A model generated the notes under the pieces. It did no database searches and was not told the origin of the DNA. It was given only the letters and a program-made list of their open reading frames with translations. The position numbers and the translations under genes are program-made. Source: JAFGJQ01 sp052034525 (GTDB lineage: Bacteria > Planctomycetota > Phycisphaerae > UBA1845). Taken from it: a stretch of DNA of 35,212 nucleotides. Position 1 is the first letter of the stretch. Each line of letters begins with the position of its first letter. Below are positions 6,762-15,544 of this stretch, piece by piece. Location: positions 1 to 35,212 of the forward strand of contig JBPOIK010000201.1 of assembly GCA_052034525.1 (NCBI GenBank). The letters run 5' to 3'.

Positions 6762-8822
6762 CTAGTCGTCCTGCTTCGAGTCGCCCCGCGCGAAGATGCT
6801 GGCCACGTAGTTCAGGACGTCGGTAGCGCTGGTTTCGTTGTACCCGAAGTACTTGATCAGCCGCTGCTTCACCACGTCGATCTTGGCCTGCGTCTCGTCG
6901 TCGACCACGCCGGACACCACGTTCTTGAGCTTGATGGTGTCGCGCTGGTCCTCGAACAGTTTCAACTCCAGGGCCTTGTGGAGCCGGGCGTTGGTGTGGT
7001 ACTCGAATTTCTTGCCGTCCAGGGCCAGGGCCCCGATATAGTTCATGATCTCCTGCCGGAAGTCGTCCTTGCGGCTCTCCGGGATGTCGATCTTCTCTTC
7101 GATCGATCGCATCAGGCGCTCGTCCGGCTCCTCGTCCTTGCCCGTGTACTTGTTGCGGACCTTCTCGTGCTGCGTGTAGGCCCGCACGTTGTCGATGTAG
7201 TTGGAGCAGAGCCGCTTGATGGCGTCCTCGTCGGCGGAGATGGCGCGCTGCACCTCGGACTTGAGGATGTCCTCATACTCCTCGCGGACCAGGCCGAGCA
7301 GCTCCCGGTATTTCTTCTTCATCTCTTCGTCGCTGATCAGGCTGTGGTGGTTCAGCCCGGCCTCCAGTTCGTTCATCACCATGAACGGGTTGATGCACTT
7401 CTCCTGCAGGGCCTGGTCGCAGACCAGCGAGTTCGAAATCTTGTCCTGGATGTAGCGCGGGCTGATTCCCTGCATGCCCTCGCGCGGAGACTCCTCGCGC
7501 AGCTCGCGAACGGCGTCTTCCGTGAAGTTCGGAATGCTCCTGCCGTCGTACAGCTTGAGCTTCTGCATGAGGGTCAGCCCCGGCTTCTTCGGCTCCTCCA
7601 GCCGGGTGAGCACGGCCCACATGGCGCAGACTTCGATGGTGTGCGGCGCGATGTGGATGCCCCGGATGCGCTCGGGGTTGAAGTCTTTTTCGTAGATCTT
7701 GATCTCGTCGGAGAGCCGGATGTTGTACGGAATGTCGATCTTGATGGTCCGGTCGCGGAACGCCTCCATCAGCTCGTTCGACTGGAGCTTGCGGTATTCC
7801 GGCTCATTCGTGTGCCCGATGATCACCTCGTCAATGTCCGTCTGGGCGAACTTCTTGGGCTTGATCACGTGCTCCTGCGAGGCGCCGAGCAGATCGTAGA
7901 GAAAGGCCACGTCCAGCTTGAGCACCTCGATGAACTCGATCAGACCGCGGTTGGCGATGTTCAGCTCGCCGTCGAAATTGAAGGCCCGCGGATCGCTGTC
8001 CGAGCCGTATTCGGCGATCTTGCGGTAGTTGATGTCGCCGGTCAGCTCCGTCGAATCCTGGTTCTTCTCGTCTTTGGGCTGGAATGTGCCGATGCCGCGA
8101 CGGTCCTTTTCCGACAGAACCAGCCGCCGGACCACCACGTGGTCCATCACTTTCTCCCAGTCTCCCTCATACCGCAGCAGCAGCTCTTCAAACATGCTCC
8201 GGCAGAACGGATCCAGAGCCCCCTCCACCCGAATCTGCCTCGCCTCCGGCAGCTCGGCGTTGATGGTGGCCAGCACCTCCTTGCGGGCCTCCCGCGGAAT
8301 GAGCTTCAACGGCTCCTCGTGCATGGGGCAATCGTACCGCACCGGCTTGCCATCCGGCCCCGGCACCTTCCAATGGAATGTGTACAACGCCCCCTCTTCC
8401 AGCCGCGAGTAATACTCCAGCCCCTTCTTGATCAGCCGGGCGATGGTGCTCTTGGAAGAGCCCACCGGCCCGTGCAGCAGCAGAATCCGCCTCTCCGTGC
8501 CGTAGCCGTGGGCCGCCGATTTGAAGAAGTCCACCAGGGCCATCATCGCCTCGTCCAGCCCGTAGATGGCGTCTTCGCCATTGCTCATCGGGTCGGAAAA
8601 GAAGTTGTAGCGGATCACTTCCTTTCGCAGGCGCGTGTAGCGCTCGGACCCGAAGTGCAGGACCATGTCGTAGACCCGCTGAAAGGCGTTGCGGGCCACT
8701 TCCGGCCGTTCGGTAACCAGTTGGAGGTACTCCGCAAACGTTCCTTCCCAATGGTGCTCACGGAAGCGACGCGGATCGAGTCGCTGTCGAATCGTCTGGA
8801 TGATCGCGGCCGAATCCACCAT
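6762..8822 (-). CDS. prkA: PrkA/YeaG serine protein kinase (AAA+ type)
   Basis: 686 residues from the ATG at 8822, chosen because GGGAGG lies about nine bases upstream. An upstream in-frame ATG at 8954 would add 44 residues not resembling the family. Walker A is GPVGSSKST (118-126). Other strongly conserved PrkA blocks include EFIEVLKLD, IIGHTNEPEYRK, IDIPYNIRL and the SPREGMQGISPRYIQDKIS segment. Related proteins are 630-645 residues, so this one is slightly long. PrkA is reported as a Ser/Thr kinase, and B. subtilis PrkA has also been described as an AAA+ protease. It acts in the cytoplasm in starvation and stationary phase. First gene of the operon with the DUF444 and SpoVR genes; a good promoter lies about 200 bases upstream. 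Confidence 0.96.
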   Translation of the reverse strand: MVDSAAIIQTIRQRLDPRRFREHHWEGTFAEYLQLVTERPEVARNAFQRVYDMVLHFGSERYTRLRKEVIRYNFFSDPMSNGEDAIYGLDEAMMALVDFFKSAAHGYGTERRILLLHGPVGSSKSTIARLIKKGLEYYSRLEEGALYTFHWKVPGPDGKPVRYDCPMHEEPLKLIPREARKEVLATINAELPEARQIRVEGALDPFCRSMFEELLLRYEGDWEKVMDHVVVRRLVLSEKDRRGIGTFQPKDEKNQDSTELTGDINYRKIAEYGSDSDPRAFNFDGELNIANRGLIEFIEVLKLDVAFLYDLLGASQEHVIKPKKFAQTDIDEVIIGHTNEPEYRKLQSNELMEAFRDRTIKIDIPYNIRLSDEIKIYEKDFNPERIRGIHIAPHTIEVCAMWAVLTRLEEPKKPGLTLMQKLKLYDGRSIPNFTEDAVRELREESPREGMQGISPRYIQDKISNSLVCDQALQEKCINPFMVMNELEAGLNHHSLISDEEMKKKYRELLGLVREEYEDILKSEVQRAISADEDAIKRLCSNYIDNVRAYTQHEKVRNKYTGKDEEPDERLMRSIEEKIDIPESRKDDFRQEIMNYIGALALDGKKFEYHTNARLHKALELKLFEDQRDTIKLKNVVSGVVDDETQAKIDVVKQRLIKYFGYNETSATDVLNYVASIFARGDSKQDD

Positions 8823-9016
8823 GACTGCTGGCCTCCCTGGCAGGACAGGCCGGTTGTCTGCCGCGTGCGGCATCGCCCGGCCCGGTTCGCGTTCAGTGTC
8901 AAAACCCGGGACGGCATGAGGCTGGACTACGCGCGTCCATGCCCATTCCGCCACCGACTCGGTACACCGTTGTTATCGGCCAGACTCGGACTGCAAGCCA
9001 CCCCGATAACCGTCCA

Positions 9017-9045
9017 ATCGTAGTGCAACATTGGGGGCAAGTCAA
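9017..9045 (-). promoter_or_regulatory. sigma-70-type promoter of the prkA operon
   Basis: On the minus strand: TTGACT (9045-9040), a 17-base spacer, TACGAT (9022-9017). This gives an untranslated leader of roughly 190 bases before the prkA ATG. The remaining sequence of the 8823-9165 gap shows no further gene. I looked for a sigma-54 -24/-12 pair, because yeaG in E. coli is sigma-54 controlled, and did not find one. Confidence 0.55.
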
Positions 9046-9165
9046 ACCGACGCATTCTGTAACCGATTGCAAAAACGAAAGATAGGCGCCGATCGGGGCT
9101 GAAGCACAGCTCCTCTGAAGCCGCTGCGGGCCATCGCGTATTCAGGCGGCGCGGGGACCGGCCGG

Positions 9166-10272
9166 TCAGTTCTGGTCGCCGAACGAGACTCCCATTGCCC
9201 GACAGGTCTGCACGAGCGGATGGTCCACCGGAACCAGCCGCTGCTGGTCTGCCACTTCCTGGATGGGCACGTGCGTGAACTCCCCGTGCTGCATGACCAC
9301 GAGCTGATTGAACTTGCCTTCCTGGGCCAGACGGACCGCCTCATACCCGAACCGCGTGCCCAGCACCCGATCGAACGCCACGGGCGTACCGCCTCGCTGG
9401 ACATGGCCCAGGATGGTGGCGCGACATTCCAGCTTCGTCCGCTCGGCGATCTGCTCCGAGAGCACCTGGCTCACTCCGCCCAGACGGATCGGGTCGGGCG
9501 AGTCTTTCACCACGCGGTCTACGACGACCGTCCCGCCCTTGGGGTGGGCTCCTTCCGCCACGGCGACGATCGTGAAAGCTTTTCCGTGGCGGCTGCGATG
9601 CAGGCACGACTGGCACACCACGTCCAGATCGAACGGAATCTCCGGAATCAGAATGACGTCCGCACCGCTGGCGGCCCCCGCGTACAGCGTCAACCACCCC
9701 GCGTTGCGACCCATCATTTCCACCAGCATCACCCGATGGTGACTCGATGCCGTGGTATGAATGCGATCCAGGGCCTCTGTGGCCGTCGCCACGGCCGTGT
9801 GGAACCCGAACGTCACCTCCGTATGCTTTAGATCGTTGTCAATCGTTTTGGGGATTCCGATGCAGGGGACGCCGCGCTCGACGAGCTTGGCCGCCCCGCT
9901 CATGGTACCGTCACCCCCGATGCAGAACACGGCGTCCAGCCGGCGCTCATGGACGTGCTCCAGCACGCGGTTGGTCACATCTTCGTATACGAGGTTTCCG
10001 TCCGGATCGGTCGCGACCACGAAGCGGGAGGGGTCGGCCTTGTTGCTGGTCCCCAGAATGGTGCCGCCGCGCGTCAGGATGTTCGAAACGTCGGCCATTT
10101 CCAGCCGCCGCATCCGGTTCCGGATCAGCCCCAGAAAGCCGTCTTCGATGCCGAACACCGTCCAGCCGCACCGGGTAATCGCCGCCTTGGTCACGGCCCG
10201 AATCACGGCGTTCAACCCCGGACAATCGCCGCCGCCGGTCAACACACCCACACGCTCGATTCCGTTGGACAT
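9166..10272 (-). CDS. pfkA: 6-phosphofructokinase
   Basis: 368 residues, start ATG at 10272 with GAGG seven bases upstream. Converts fructose 6-phosphate to fructose 1,6-bisphosphate in glycolysis. Nucleotide loop LTGGGDCPGLNAVIR (11-25), GGDGT (119-123), catalytic PKTIDND (141-147), substrate-binding MMGRNAGW (about 186-193), and HVQRGG. The first loop has Gly where pyrophosphate enzymes usually have Asp (GGDD), which favours ATP as donor. The Lys in PKTIDND is typical of the pyrophosphate-type lineage; ATP-PFKs of E. coli type have Gly there. The same Gly/Lys mix occurs in known ATP-dependent enzymes derived from the PPi lineage, such as trypanosomal PFK. Donor choice is therefore an inference. 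Stands alone; 216 bases separate it from the gene upstream. Confidence 0.95.
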   Translation of the reverse strand: MSNGIERVGVLTGGGDCPGLNAVIRAVTKAAITRCGWTVFGIEDGFLGLIRNRMRRLEMADVSNILTRGGTILGTSNKADPSRFVVATDPDGNLVYEDVTNRVLEHVHERRLDAVFCIGGDGTMSGAAKLVERGVPCIGIPKTIDNDLKHTEVTFGFHTAVATATEALDRIHTTASSHHRVMLVEMMGRNAGWLTLYAGAASGADVILIPEIPFDLDVVCQSCLHRSRHGKAFTIVAVAEGAHPKGGTVVVDRVVKDSPDPIRLGGVSQVLSEQIAERTKLECRATILGHVQRGGTPVAFDRVLGTRFGYEAVRLAQEGKFNQLVVMQHGEFTHVPIQEVADQQRLVPVDHPLVQTCRAMGVSFGDQN

Positions 10273-10488
10273 GGAGAAACCTCGCACCGCACACGTGGAT
10301 TCGGTTATCGCCGGCCGTTCCGGTCTTCCTGGCCCCGCACCCCGTGGCGATGGGGTCTCTATCGGCCAATCAAAACGGGTAACCGGAGCGGTGGATTCGG
10401 TCAAGAGTCGGGGCCGCATCGGACGGTACACCGCGGTCCCGGGCAGTTCCCCTGATGCCGCGGCGATCGATCCTGGTCCGGGACGTAA

Positions 10489-10857
10489 TCAACCGGCGGG
10501 CGGGACCAGTTCCAGCACCTTGAGCACTTCCACCGTGGTGCCGATCCGACACAGGGTCTGAAGATCATTCCGGACCCGGACTTCCAGCCGGGAGACGGCT
10601 CCCGGCGTGGTCACGCGATCGTACTGGTCATTGGCAAGGCTGGGATGCTGAAAAAGGTGATAGAGCAACCCGGTTTCCGCGACAAAGACGGGGCAGGGGC
10701 CACGGGCGCCTTGTTCGATCACCATCTGACCCCGAACCACGAACGAGGCGGATCCGAGCAGCGAACCGGCGCCGTCGCCCAGCGGCCATTCGAACAGGCC
10801 GCATCCGGACAGCAGAATCGGCAGCGTCAGGGCCGAAATGAGGATATCCCGTCGCAT
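10489..10857 (-). CDS. small exported lipoprotein
   Basis: 122 residues from the ATG at 10857. Signal peptide MRRDILISALTLPILLSGC, with lipobox LSGC placing the lipid-bearing Cys at residue 19. The mature part is about 100 residues, beta-rich, with SFVVRGQMVIEQG, RLEVRVRNDLQTLC and VEVLKVLELV; no family recognised. An alternative GTG at 10887 overlaps the stop of the upstream lipoprotein gene (GTGA), which would couple the two, but the shorter start gives the cleaner signal peptide. It probably forms an operon with the TPR lipoprotein upstream, so the two may act together at the membrane. Confidence 0.75.
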   Translation of the reverse strand: MRRDILISALTLPILLSGCGLFEWPLGDGAGSLLGSASFVVRGQMVIEQGARGPCPVFVAETGLLYHLFQHPSLANDQYDRVTTPGAVSRLEVRVRNDLQTLCRIGTTVEVLKVLELVPPAG

Positions 10858-10883
10858 GGGCTGTGGACCCGCCGCCCCCGGGT

Positions 10884-11888
10884 TCACCTGGCGGGGGCGG
10901 TCATCTCCTGACTCAACTGCTCAATGCGTCGCGTGGCGAAACGCACGTTGGACGCGTCAAATGTTTCGTGTTTGAGCACGGCGTGGTACAGCTCCAGGGC
11001 TTTGGCGCGGTCGTGCATTCGATAATCCGTGATGACGGCGGCCTGAAACCGGGCCGGCAGGGCGATATTCGGGTTCCAGGTCCACGCCCGCTCATACCAC
11101 CGCACGGCAATATCCTCCTGGTCTTTCATGTATTCCTTGTGGATTTCCCCGAGATAGAAGGCGGCCTCGTCGATCTTGTCGCTGGTGGGATACACGCGGA
11201 TCAACCGCTGGAACATCTCCAGGGCGTCACGCATGATGTTCTCGCGGTACAACAGGATGACGCCGTGGCCGCCTTCCCTCATGCGAGCCAGGGCCCGGGC
11301 GTACAGCGCATCCGCATCGGGAATGGAGTTGGTGGGCCGGAGCCACTCGCCGGCCACCTCCGCCTCGAAAAGGTACAGAAACTCCTGGATGTGGCGAGAG
11401 TCGGCCAGTTCCTGCTCCGCCCACTGGATTTTGACCGGGTCGCCCAAGCCCTGGTAGAAGTCCAGCAGGGCCCGGAGCGACTGCCGATACTGCCGGCGGG
11501 CGACGATGACCTGCTCCACCAGGTCCACCTCCTGCTCGGCGGCGGCCAGTTCCACTTCCGCCTCCGTGTACGGAGCGATGCGGGTCAACGACGCAATCTC
11601 CTGGTTGGCCCAGCGGCATTTGTTGTCGTTGCCGGTGCGGTGATAGTAGTTGCGCAAGGCGAGGAGAGCCTGATGGTATCGGGCGCGGTCCATCACCACG
11701 TCTTCGATCAGATTCTCTTCGCGCTGCGTGGGCGCGATGCCCAACCGCTTGCCTTCCACCGTCGGCCCCGCCTGGCTGATGGGACCCATCCGGTCCTTCG
11801 TGCTCACCCAGAGGGGGTCTGTGTTGCATCCGGTGGTCAACGCAATCATCCAGCCGGCGATCAACGCAAGTGGGATGAGGCGAAACAT
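10884..11888 (-). CDS. TPR-like lipoprotein
   Basis: 334 residues from the ATG at 11888, preceded by GGGAG. Signal peptide MFRLIPLALIAGWMIALTTGC gives lipobox TTGC (Cys at 21). The rest is almost wholly helical. The C-terminal part shows TPR spacing: ALEMFQRLIRVYPTSDKIDEA, AAFYLGEIHKEY, AVRWYERAWTWNPN, AKALELYHAVL. Repeats of this sort resemble BamD/YfiO or CpoB-type outer-membrane lipoproteins, which act as binding scaffolds, but no diagnostic motif identifies it as either. A Glu-rich coiled-coil-like segment lies at about 110-140 (TEAEVELAAAEQEVDLVEQ). A second lipoprotein gene follows within 30 bases. Confidence 0.85.
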   Translation of the reverse strand: MFRLIPLALIAGWMIALTTGCNTDPLWVSTKDRMGPISQAGPTVEGKRLGIAPTQREENLIEDVVMDRARYHQALLALRNYYHRTGNDNKCRWANQEIASLTRIAPYTEAEVELAAAEQEVDLVEQVIVARRQYRQSLRALLDFYQGLGDPVKIQWAEQELADSRHIQEFLYLFEAEVAGEWLRPTNSIPDADALYARALARMREGGHGVILLYRENIMRDALEMFQRLIRVYPTSDKIDEAAFYLGEIHKEYMKDQEDIAVRWYERAWTWNPNIALPARFQAAVITDYRMHDRAKALELYHAVLKHETFDASNVRFATRRIEQLSQEMTAPAR

Positions 11889-12010
11889 GGTGAGTCTCCC
11901 GTGCTTGGAACGGCGTATCCACGAACCCGCGCACTGGTGATTAAAGCGGTCGGGCTGCCGCGAATCAAGGGGGGAAACGACCGGCTCGGCCGCCGGGCCG
12001 GCAAACCGGC

Positions 12011-12748
12011 TTACCACTGGGCCTCTTCAAACGCCCCGAGCTTGCGGACGGGTTTGGCCGCGGGACGCGCCTTGAGAATGGCGTTGGCCAGGGTGACATC
12101 CTCACGGGCCGTGATTTTCAGATTGGACGGGTCGGAGCGCACCACGGACACGGGGTGTCCTGTCCGTTCCACGAGCAGGGCGTCGTCGGTGACGGCCTGA
12201 ACGTCCTGCGGCGCGTTGGCATAGGCGTCCAGCAACAGGTCGCGGCGGAACACCTGCGGCGTCTGGGCCTCGTAGAGATTCTCCCGGGGCACGGTGGCGT
12301 CAATAACGCCGGACTCGCTCACCCGTTTGAGCGTACCGAACAGCGGGGCGGCGAGAATGGCGGCCCCGGTCTTGGCGGCTTCGGCGAACACCGCGTCAAT
12401 CCTGTCGCTGCTCACGCACGGGCGGACCGCGTCATGAACTGCGATGAACTCCGCGTCCTCCCGCACGCCGGACAGGGCGCTGCGCACCGAGTCGAACCGG
12501 TGGGCGCCCCCTTCCGCGATCTGCACGCCCATAAAGCCCAGATTCGCCCCGTATCGGGACTTCATCTCCGCCATGTCCCCCGGCGAGACCACCAGGATGG
12601 TCTGGCACACGTCCTCCCGGTTGATGAACAGCTCCAGCGTGCGCAGGAAAATGGGCCGACCGTCCAACTTCGCGAAAACCTTGTTCTCGCCGCCGCCGAA
12701 CCGCTCGCCCTTGCCGGCGGCGGGGATGATTACTGCGTATCTGGCCAT
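12011..12748 (-). CDS. ispD: 2-C-methyl-D-erythritol 4-phosphate cytidylyltransferase
   Basis: 245 residues, the usual length. Third step of the MEP pathway of isoprenoid synthesis: MEP plus CTP gives CDP-methylerythritol. CTP-binding IPAAGKGERFGGGENKVF (8-25) with the conserved Gly and Lys; VHDAVRP (about 103-109); and TPQVF before the end. A GGAGG lies eight bases before the ATG. The gene follows a YacL-type PIN/TRAM gene by about 70 bases, the same neighbour order as in Bacillus (yacL-ispD-ispF), but ispF is not next here. The last 20 residues (from ILKARPAAKP) are an extra basic tail. Confidence 0.95.
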   Translation of the reverse strand: MARYAVIIPAAGKGERFGGGENKVFAKLDGRPIFLRTLELFINREDVCQTILVVSPGDMAEMKSRYGANLGFMGVQIAEGGAHRFDSVRSALSGVREDAEFIAVHDAVRPCVSSDRIDAVFAEAAKTGAAILAAPLFGTLKRVSESGVIDATVPRENLYEAQTPQVFRRDLLLDAYANAPQDVQAVTDDALLVERTGHPVSVVRSDPSNLKITAREDVTLANAILKARPAAKPVRKLGAFEEAQW

Positions 12749-12819
12749 GAACGTACCCTCCGTCCGCGCGGATCCGCCGGCGGCAGTGTACCCCGAGGGA
12801 CGGCAAAGGCAACCGGTGA

Positions 12820-14031
12820 TCAGGCGTCGCGCGGGGACCGGGCCGCGCGGCGAACCGGACCGCTGACGCCGTCCATCCGGCCGAAAATCATGCGCCCCGC
12901 GGAATTCTGCAGCACGCTGGTTACCGTGATGTGGATGCTCTGGCCGATGTGATCGCGGCCGCCTTCCGCGACCACCATGGTGCCGTCGTCCAGGTAACCC
13001 ACGCCCTGACCGGCCTCCTCGCCCGGGCGGATGATCCGCACGTCCAGCCCCTCGCCGGGCAGGAAGACGGGGCGCAGAGCGGTGGCCAGGTCGTTCAGGT
13101 TGATGACGGTCACTCCGCGGACCTGGGCAACCTTATTGAGATTGTAGTCATTGGTCACCACTCGTCCGTTCAACTGGTCGGCCAGCTCGACGAGCAGTTC
13201 GTCCACGCCCTTGGCGGCTTCGCCGCGGTCGACCTCCACATCCAGGAATTTGAGGTCGATCTTCTCATTCGATTGAAGCTTGAACAGAATATCCAGCCCG
13301 CGCCGACCCCGGGTCCGCTTGAGCTTGTCTCCGCTGTCCGCGATCGTCTGAAGCTCACGCAAGACGAACCGGGGCACGATCAGCTCCGACTCGAGCAGAC
13401 GGGCGTCGGCCACGTCGGCGATACGACCGTCGATCAGCACCGACGTATCCAGCAGGAAAGGCCGGGCTCCCTTGGTCTGTTTGGCAAACTCCACGTACGG
13501 AATGACGAACCGCACGTCGTCCTTGGTCTGGAGAATGAAGCTCGTGGTCAGGTAGCAGCAGATCACCCCGATCAGCAGCTTGACGGCGCTCAGCGCCGGA
13601 TGGTTCTGGTAGCCGATGAGCCGGGTCTCCATGACCCGGCGTGTCTCCACCCGGCTCTTGCCCGTGTCCGCGTCTTCCACCACGCGCTGCCGTTCCACAG
13701 GAGCGTCCGCGTACACTGGGACACGCAGATTGGAGAACGTGGCCGTGGATTCCACCACGAGATCCACGATCATGGAAAGCCCGACCGACACCACCATGCC
13801 CACCACCAGGCCGAAAAACAGGCCCGATATCGCCCCCAACGACTTGCGGGGAATGAAGACGTCGATGGCGATGATCACCAGAGCCAGGCCCAGACAGGTT
13901 ATCAGGATCAGATCCTTGTTCTGCGCCAGAACGTCCGGCGTTCCGCTCTGAACGTCGTCTCCCGCAATGAACCGCATGCCGACCGCCGCCAGGGCCAATA
14001 TGAACACCACACGCAGAAAATGAAGGAACAT
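12820..14031 (-). CDS. PIN/TRAM-domain membrane protein (YacL type)
   Basis: 403 residues from the ATG at 14031, chosen for the GAGGAG seven bases upstream; a GTG at 14052 is less likely. Four membrane helices: about 3-23, 40-60, 65-92 and 147-167. A cytoplasmic PIN-like nuclease domain begins at LLDTSVLIDGRIADV (about 193-207), with further acidic residues in LNGRVVTNDYNLNKVAQ. A C-terminal TRAM-like RNA-binding region contains GYLDDGTMVVAEGGRDHIG. PIN domains use clustered Asp/Glu residues to cut RNA or DNA; for YacL proteins the target is unknown. The loop at about 95-145 between the third and fourth helices is larger than I would expect. Neighbouring ispD supports the YacL assignment. Confidence 0.92.
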   Translation of the reverse strand: MFLHFLRVVFILALAAVGMRFIAGDDVQSGTPDVLAQNKDLILITCLGLALVIIAIDVFIPRKSLGAISGLFFGLVVGMVVSVGLSMIVDLVVESTATFSNLRVPVYADAPVERQRVVEDADTGKSRVETRRVMETRLIGYQNHPALSAVKLLIGVICCYLTTSFILQTKDDVRFVIPYVEFAKQTKGARPFLLDTSVLIDGRIADVADARLLESELIVPRFVLRELQTIADSGDKLKRTRGRRGLDILFKLQSNEKIDLKFLDVEVDRGEAAKGVDELLVELADQLNGRVVTNDYNLNKVAQVRGVTVINLNDLATALRPVFLPGEGLDVRIIRPGEEAGQGVGYLDDGTMVVAEGGRDHIGQSIHITVTSVLQNSAGRMIFGRMDGVSGPVRRAARSPRDA

Positions 14032-14203
14032 GATATGACTCCTCGGGCGCACACCACGGCGCCGCAGGCCGGGCGATGGGACGGATGGATGTCACCGCAC
14101 GATGAAGCAGTACGACAGGCGGCGGAAGGGCCCGGCGCCAACCGCAGAACCTCTCAATAGAGTATACCGGCGGGGCGGCGGTCCGATCAATCGGGATCGG
14201 CGC

Positions 14204-15544
14204 TCATGCGGGCCGGCGCTGCTCGTGCAGGCGGATTCCCTGCTTCTCCAGGGCGGAAAGTACAGGTTCATAGACCTCGGGAGACACCGGGATCTGGACG
14301 CCGGCGCCGGCGATTCGCCCCAGGGCCACCAGGCGGGCGCCGATCCCCACCGGCAGGCCTACCGTACGCGCCATGGCGCTGTCACCATTGGGGATGCCGA
14401 AATCCACGAGGGTGGCGGTGATCTGCTCGCACGAGCCGTCCGGATTCTCCACTCCAAAAACATGCCGCAGAACAACCATGTCCCGTTCGCCGGGCTGGTA
14501 GGTCATCCGGGTCTGCATCCGGGCGGCCAGCACTTCCAGAGGGCTTCCCTGTCGAAGCGGCACCGGGTCCTCGCCGAAAAGCCCGAGCCAGTCCAGGCTC
14601 CGCAACGGTTCGGCGTCTTCCGAAAGATCAAGCTGCCTCGCCAGGGCCGTCCGCACGGGGCCCGTGCCCGGGTCCCGGAGCAGCGAGCGAGTGAAATCCG
14701 ACAGACTGGTCTCCTCCGGCCACGATCTCGGCGTGCCGTCGAGGAGGCCGGCCGCCATGACGGCCCGCATCGTCCGGCACCACCCCGGATAGCGCAGCGT
14801 GGCCCGCAGAATGCTCCGGGCCTCCTGGATGTCGTACAGATCGGCATAGGCCAGCGAATCCCGGTTGGGATATGACTCCAACGTGCCGATACCTTCGACT
14901 TCCACCAGGTCTGGATGATCGAAGATGGTGCCGCCGGCCTGTTCCACAATGTCCCCGTCTTTGCGAAACCGGGCCGACGCCCCGCACGCACGCAGCACTC
15001 CGACCGGGCTCCACGAAAACTTGTATCCCCACGGGTTGTCATTGGCGTCTGGCGCCGGCAGCCCCCCGCAGGCCGACGTGAACGCCTGAATACGCCCCCC
15101 GCCGTCGCGCACACGATGGATCACCTGTCTGGCCGACATGTGATCGATGCCCGGGTCCAGCCCCATTTCGTTCAGCAGCAGGACGCCGGCCTGCCGCGCC
15201 CGCTCGTCCAGCGCACGCATGGCCGGACTCACGTAGGACGTGGTCAGAAGGGGGCGGCGCCGATCGACACAGAGTTCGGCGACCGCCGGGTGGCAGTCGG
15301 GAGGCAGCAGGCTGACCACCACATCCGCGTCGCCCACGAGAACACCCATCTCGGATCGATGGGACAAGTCGGTCACCACGGCGCGACCGTTCGGATGGGC
15401 CTCGACGACGGCCTCCGCCTGGCCCGCCACCCGGTCGGCCACGGTAACCCGGAAGCCGGCGTCTTGCAGCAGATACCGCACGGCCGGCCGGGCCACTCGT
15501 CCGGCCCCAAGCACCAGAGCATGCTTCATGGGCTGTGCATTCAT
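14204..15544 (-). CDS. saccharopine dehydrogenase (glutamate-forming), AASS C-terminal half
   Basis: 446 residues. Splits saccharopine into glutamate and aminoadipate semialdehyde using NAD(P). Rossmann motif LVLGAGRVARPAVRYL (10-25). Blocks shared with the C-terminal half of animal AASS include DVVVSLLP, LLTTSYVSPAMRAL, NEMGLDPGIDHM, CGGLPAPDAN, YKFSWSPVGVL, GGTIF, SYPNRDSLAYADLY, ILRATLRYPGWC and ARTVGLPVGIGARLV. The ATG (15544) overlaps the stop of the lysine-ketoglutarate reductase gene (ATGA), so both are made from one message. An ATG five codons downstream is the alternative start. The two genes lie in the order of the domains in the fused eukaryotic enzyme. Cytoplasmic; role lysine breakdown by the saccharopine route. 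Confidence 0.93.
   Translation of the reverse strand: MNAQPMKHALVLGAGRVARPAVRYLLQDAGFRVTVADRVAGQAEAVVEAHPNGRAVVTDLSHRSEMGVLVGDADVVVSLLPPDCHPAVAELCVDRRRPLLTTSYVSPAMRALDERARQAGVLLLNEMGLDPGIDHMSARQVIHRVRDGGGRIQAFTSACGGLPAPDANDNPWGYKFSWSPVGVLRACGASARFRKDGDIVEQAGGTIFDHPDLVEVEGIGTLESYPNRDSLAYADLYDIQEARSILRATLRYPGWCRTMRAVMAAGLLDGTPRSWPEETSLSDFTRSLLRDPGTGPVRTALARQLDLSEDAEPLRSLDWLGLFGEDPVPLRQGSPLEVLAARMQTRMTYQPGERDMVVLRHVFGVENPDGSCEQITATLVDFGIPNGDSAMARTVGLPVGIGARLVALGRIAGAGVQIPVSPEVYEPVLSALEKQGIRLHEQRRPA

Noticed and set aside
6717..9023. A 768-codon + strand open frame opposite prkA
   Set aside because: prkA on the other strand is an end-to-end family match; the + frame has no recognisable domain.
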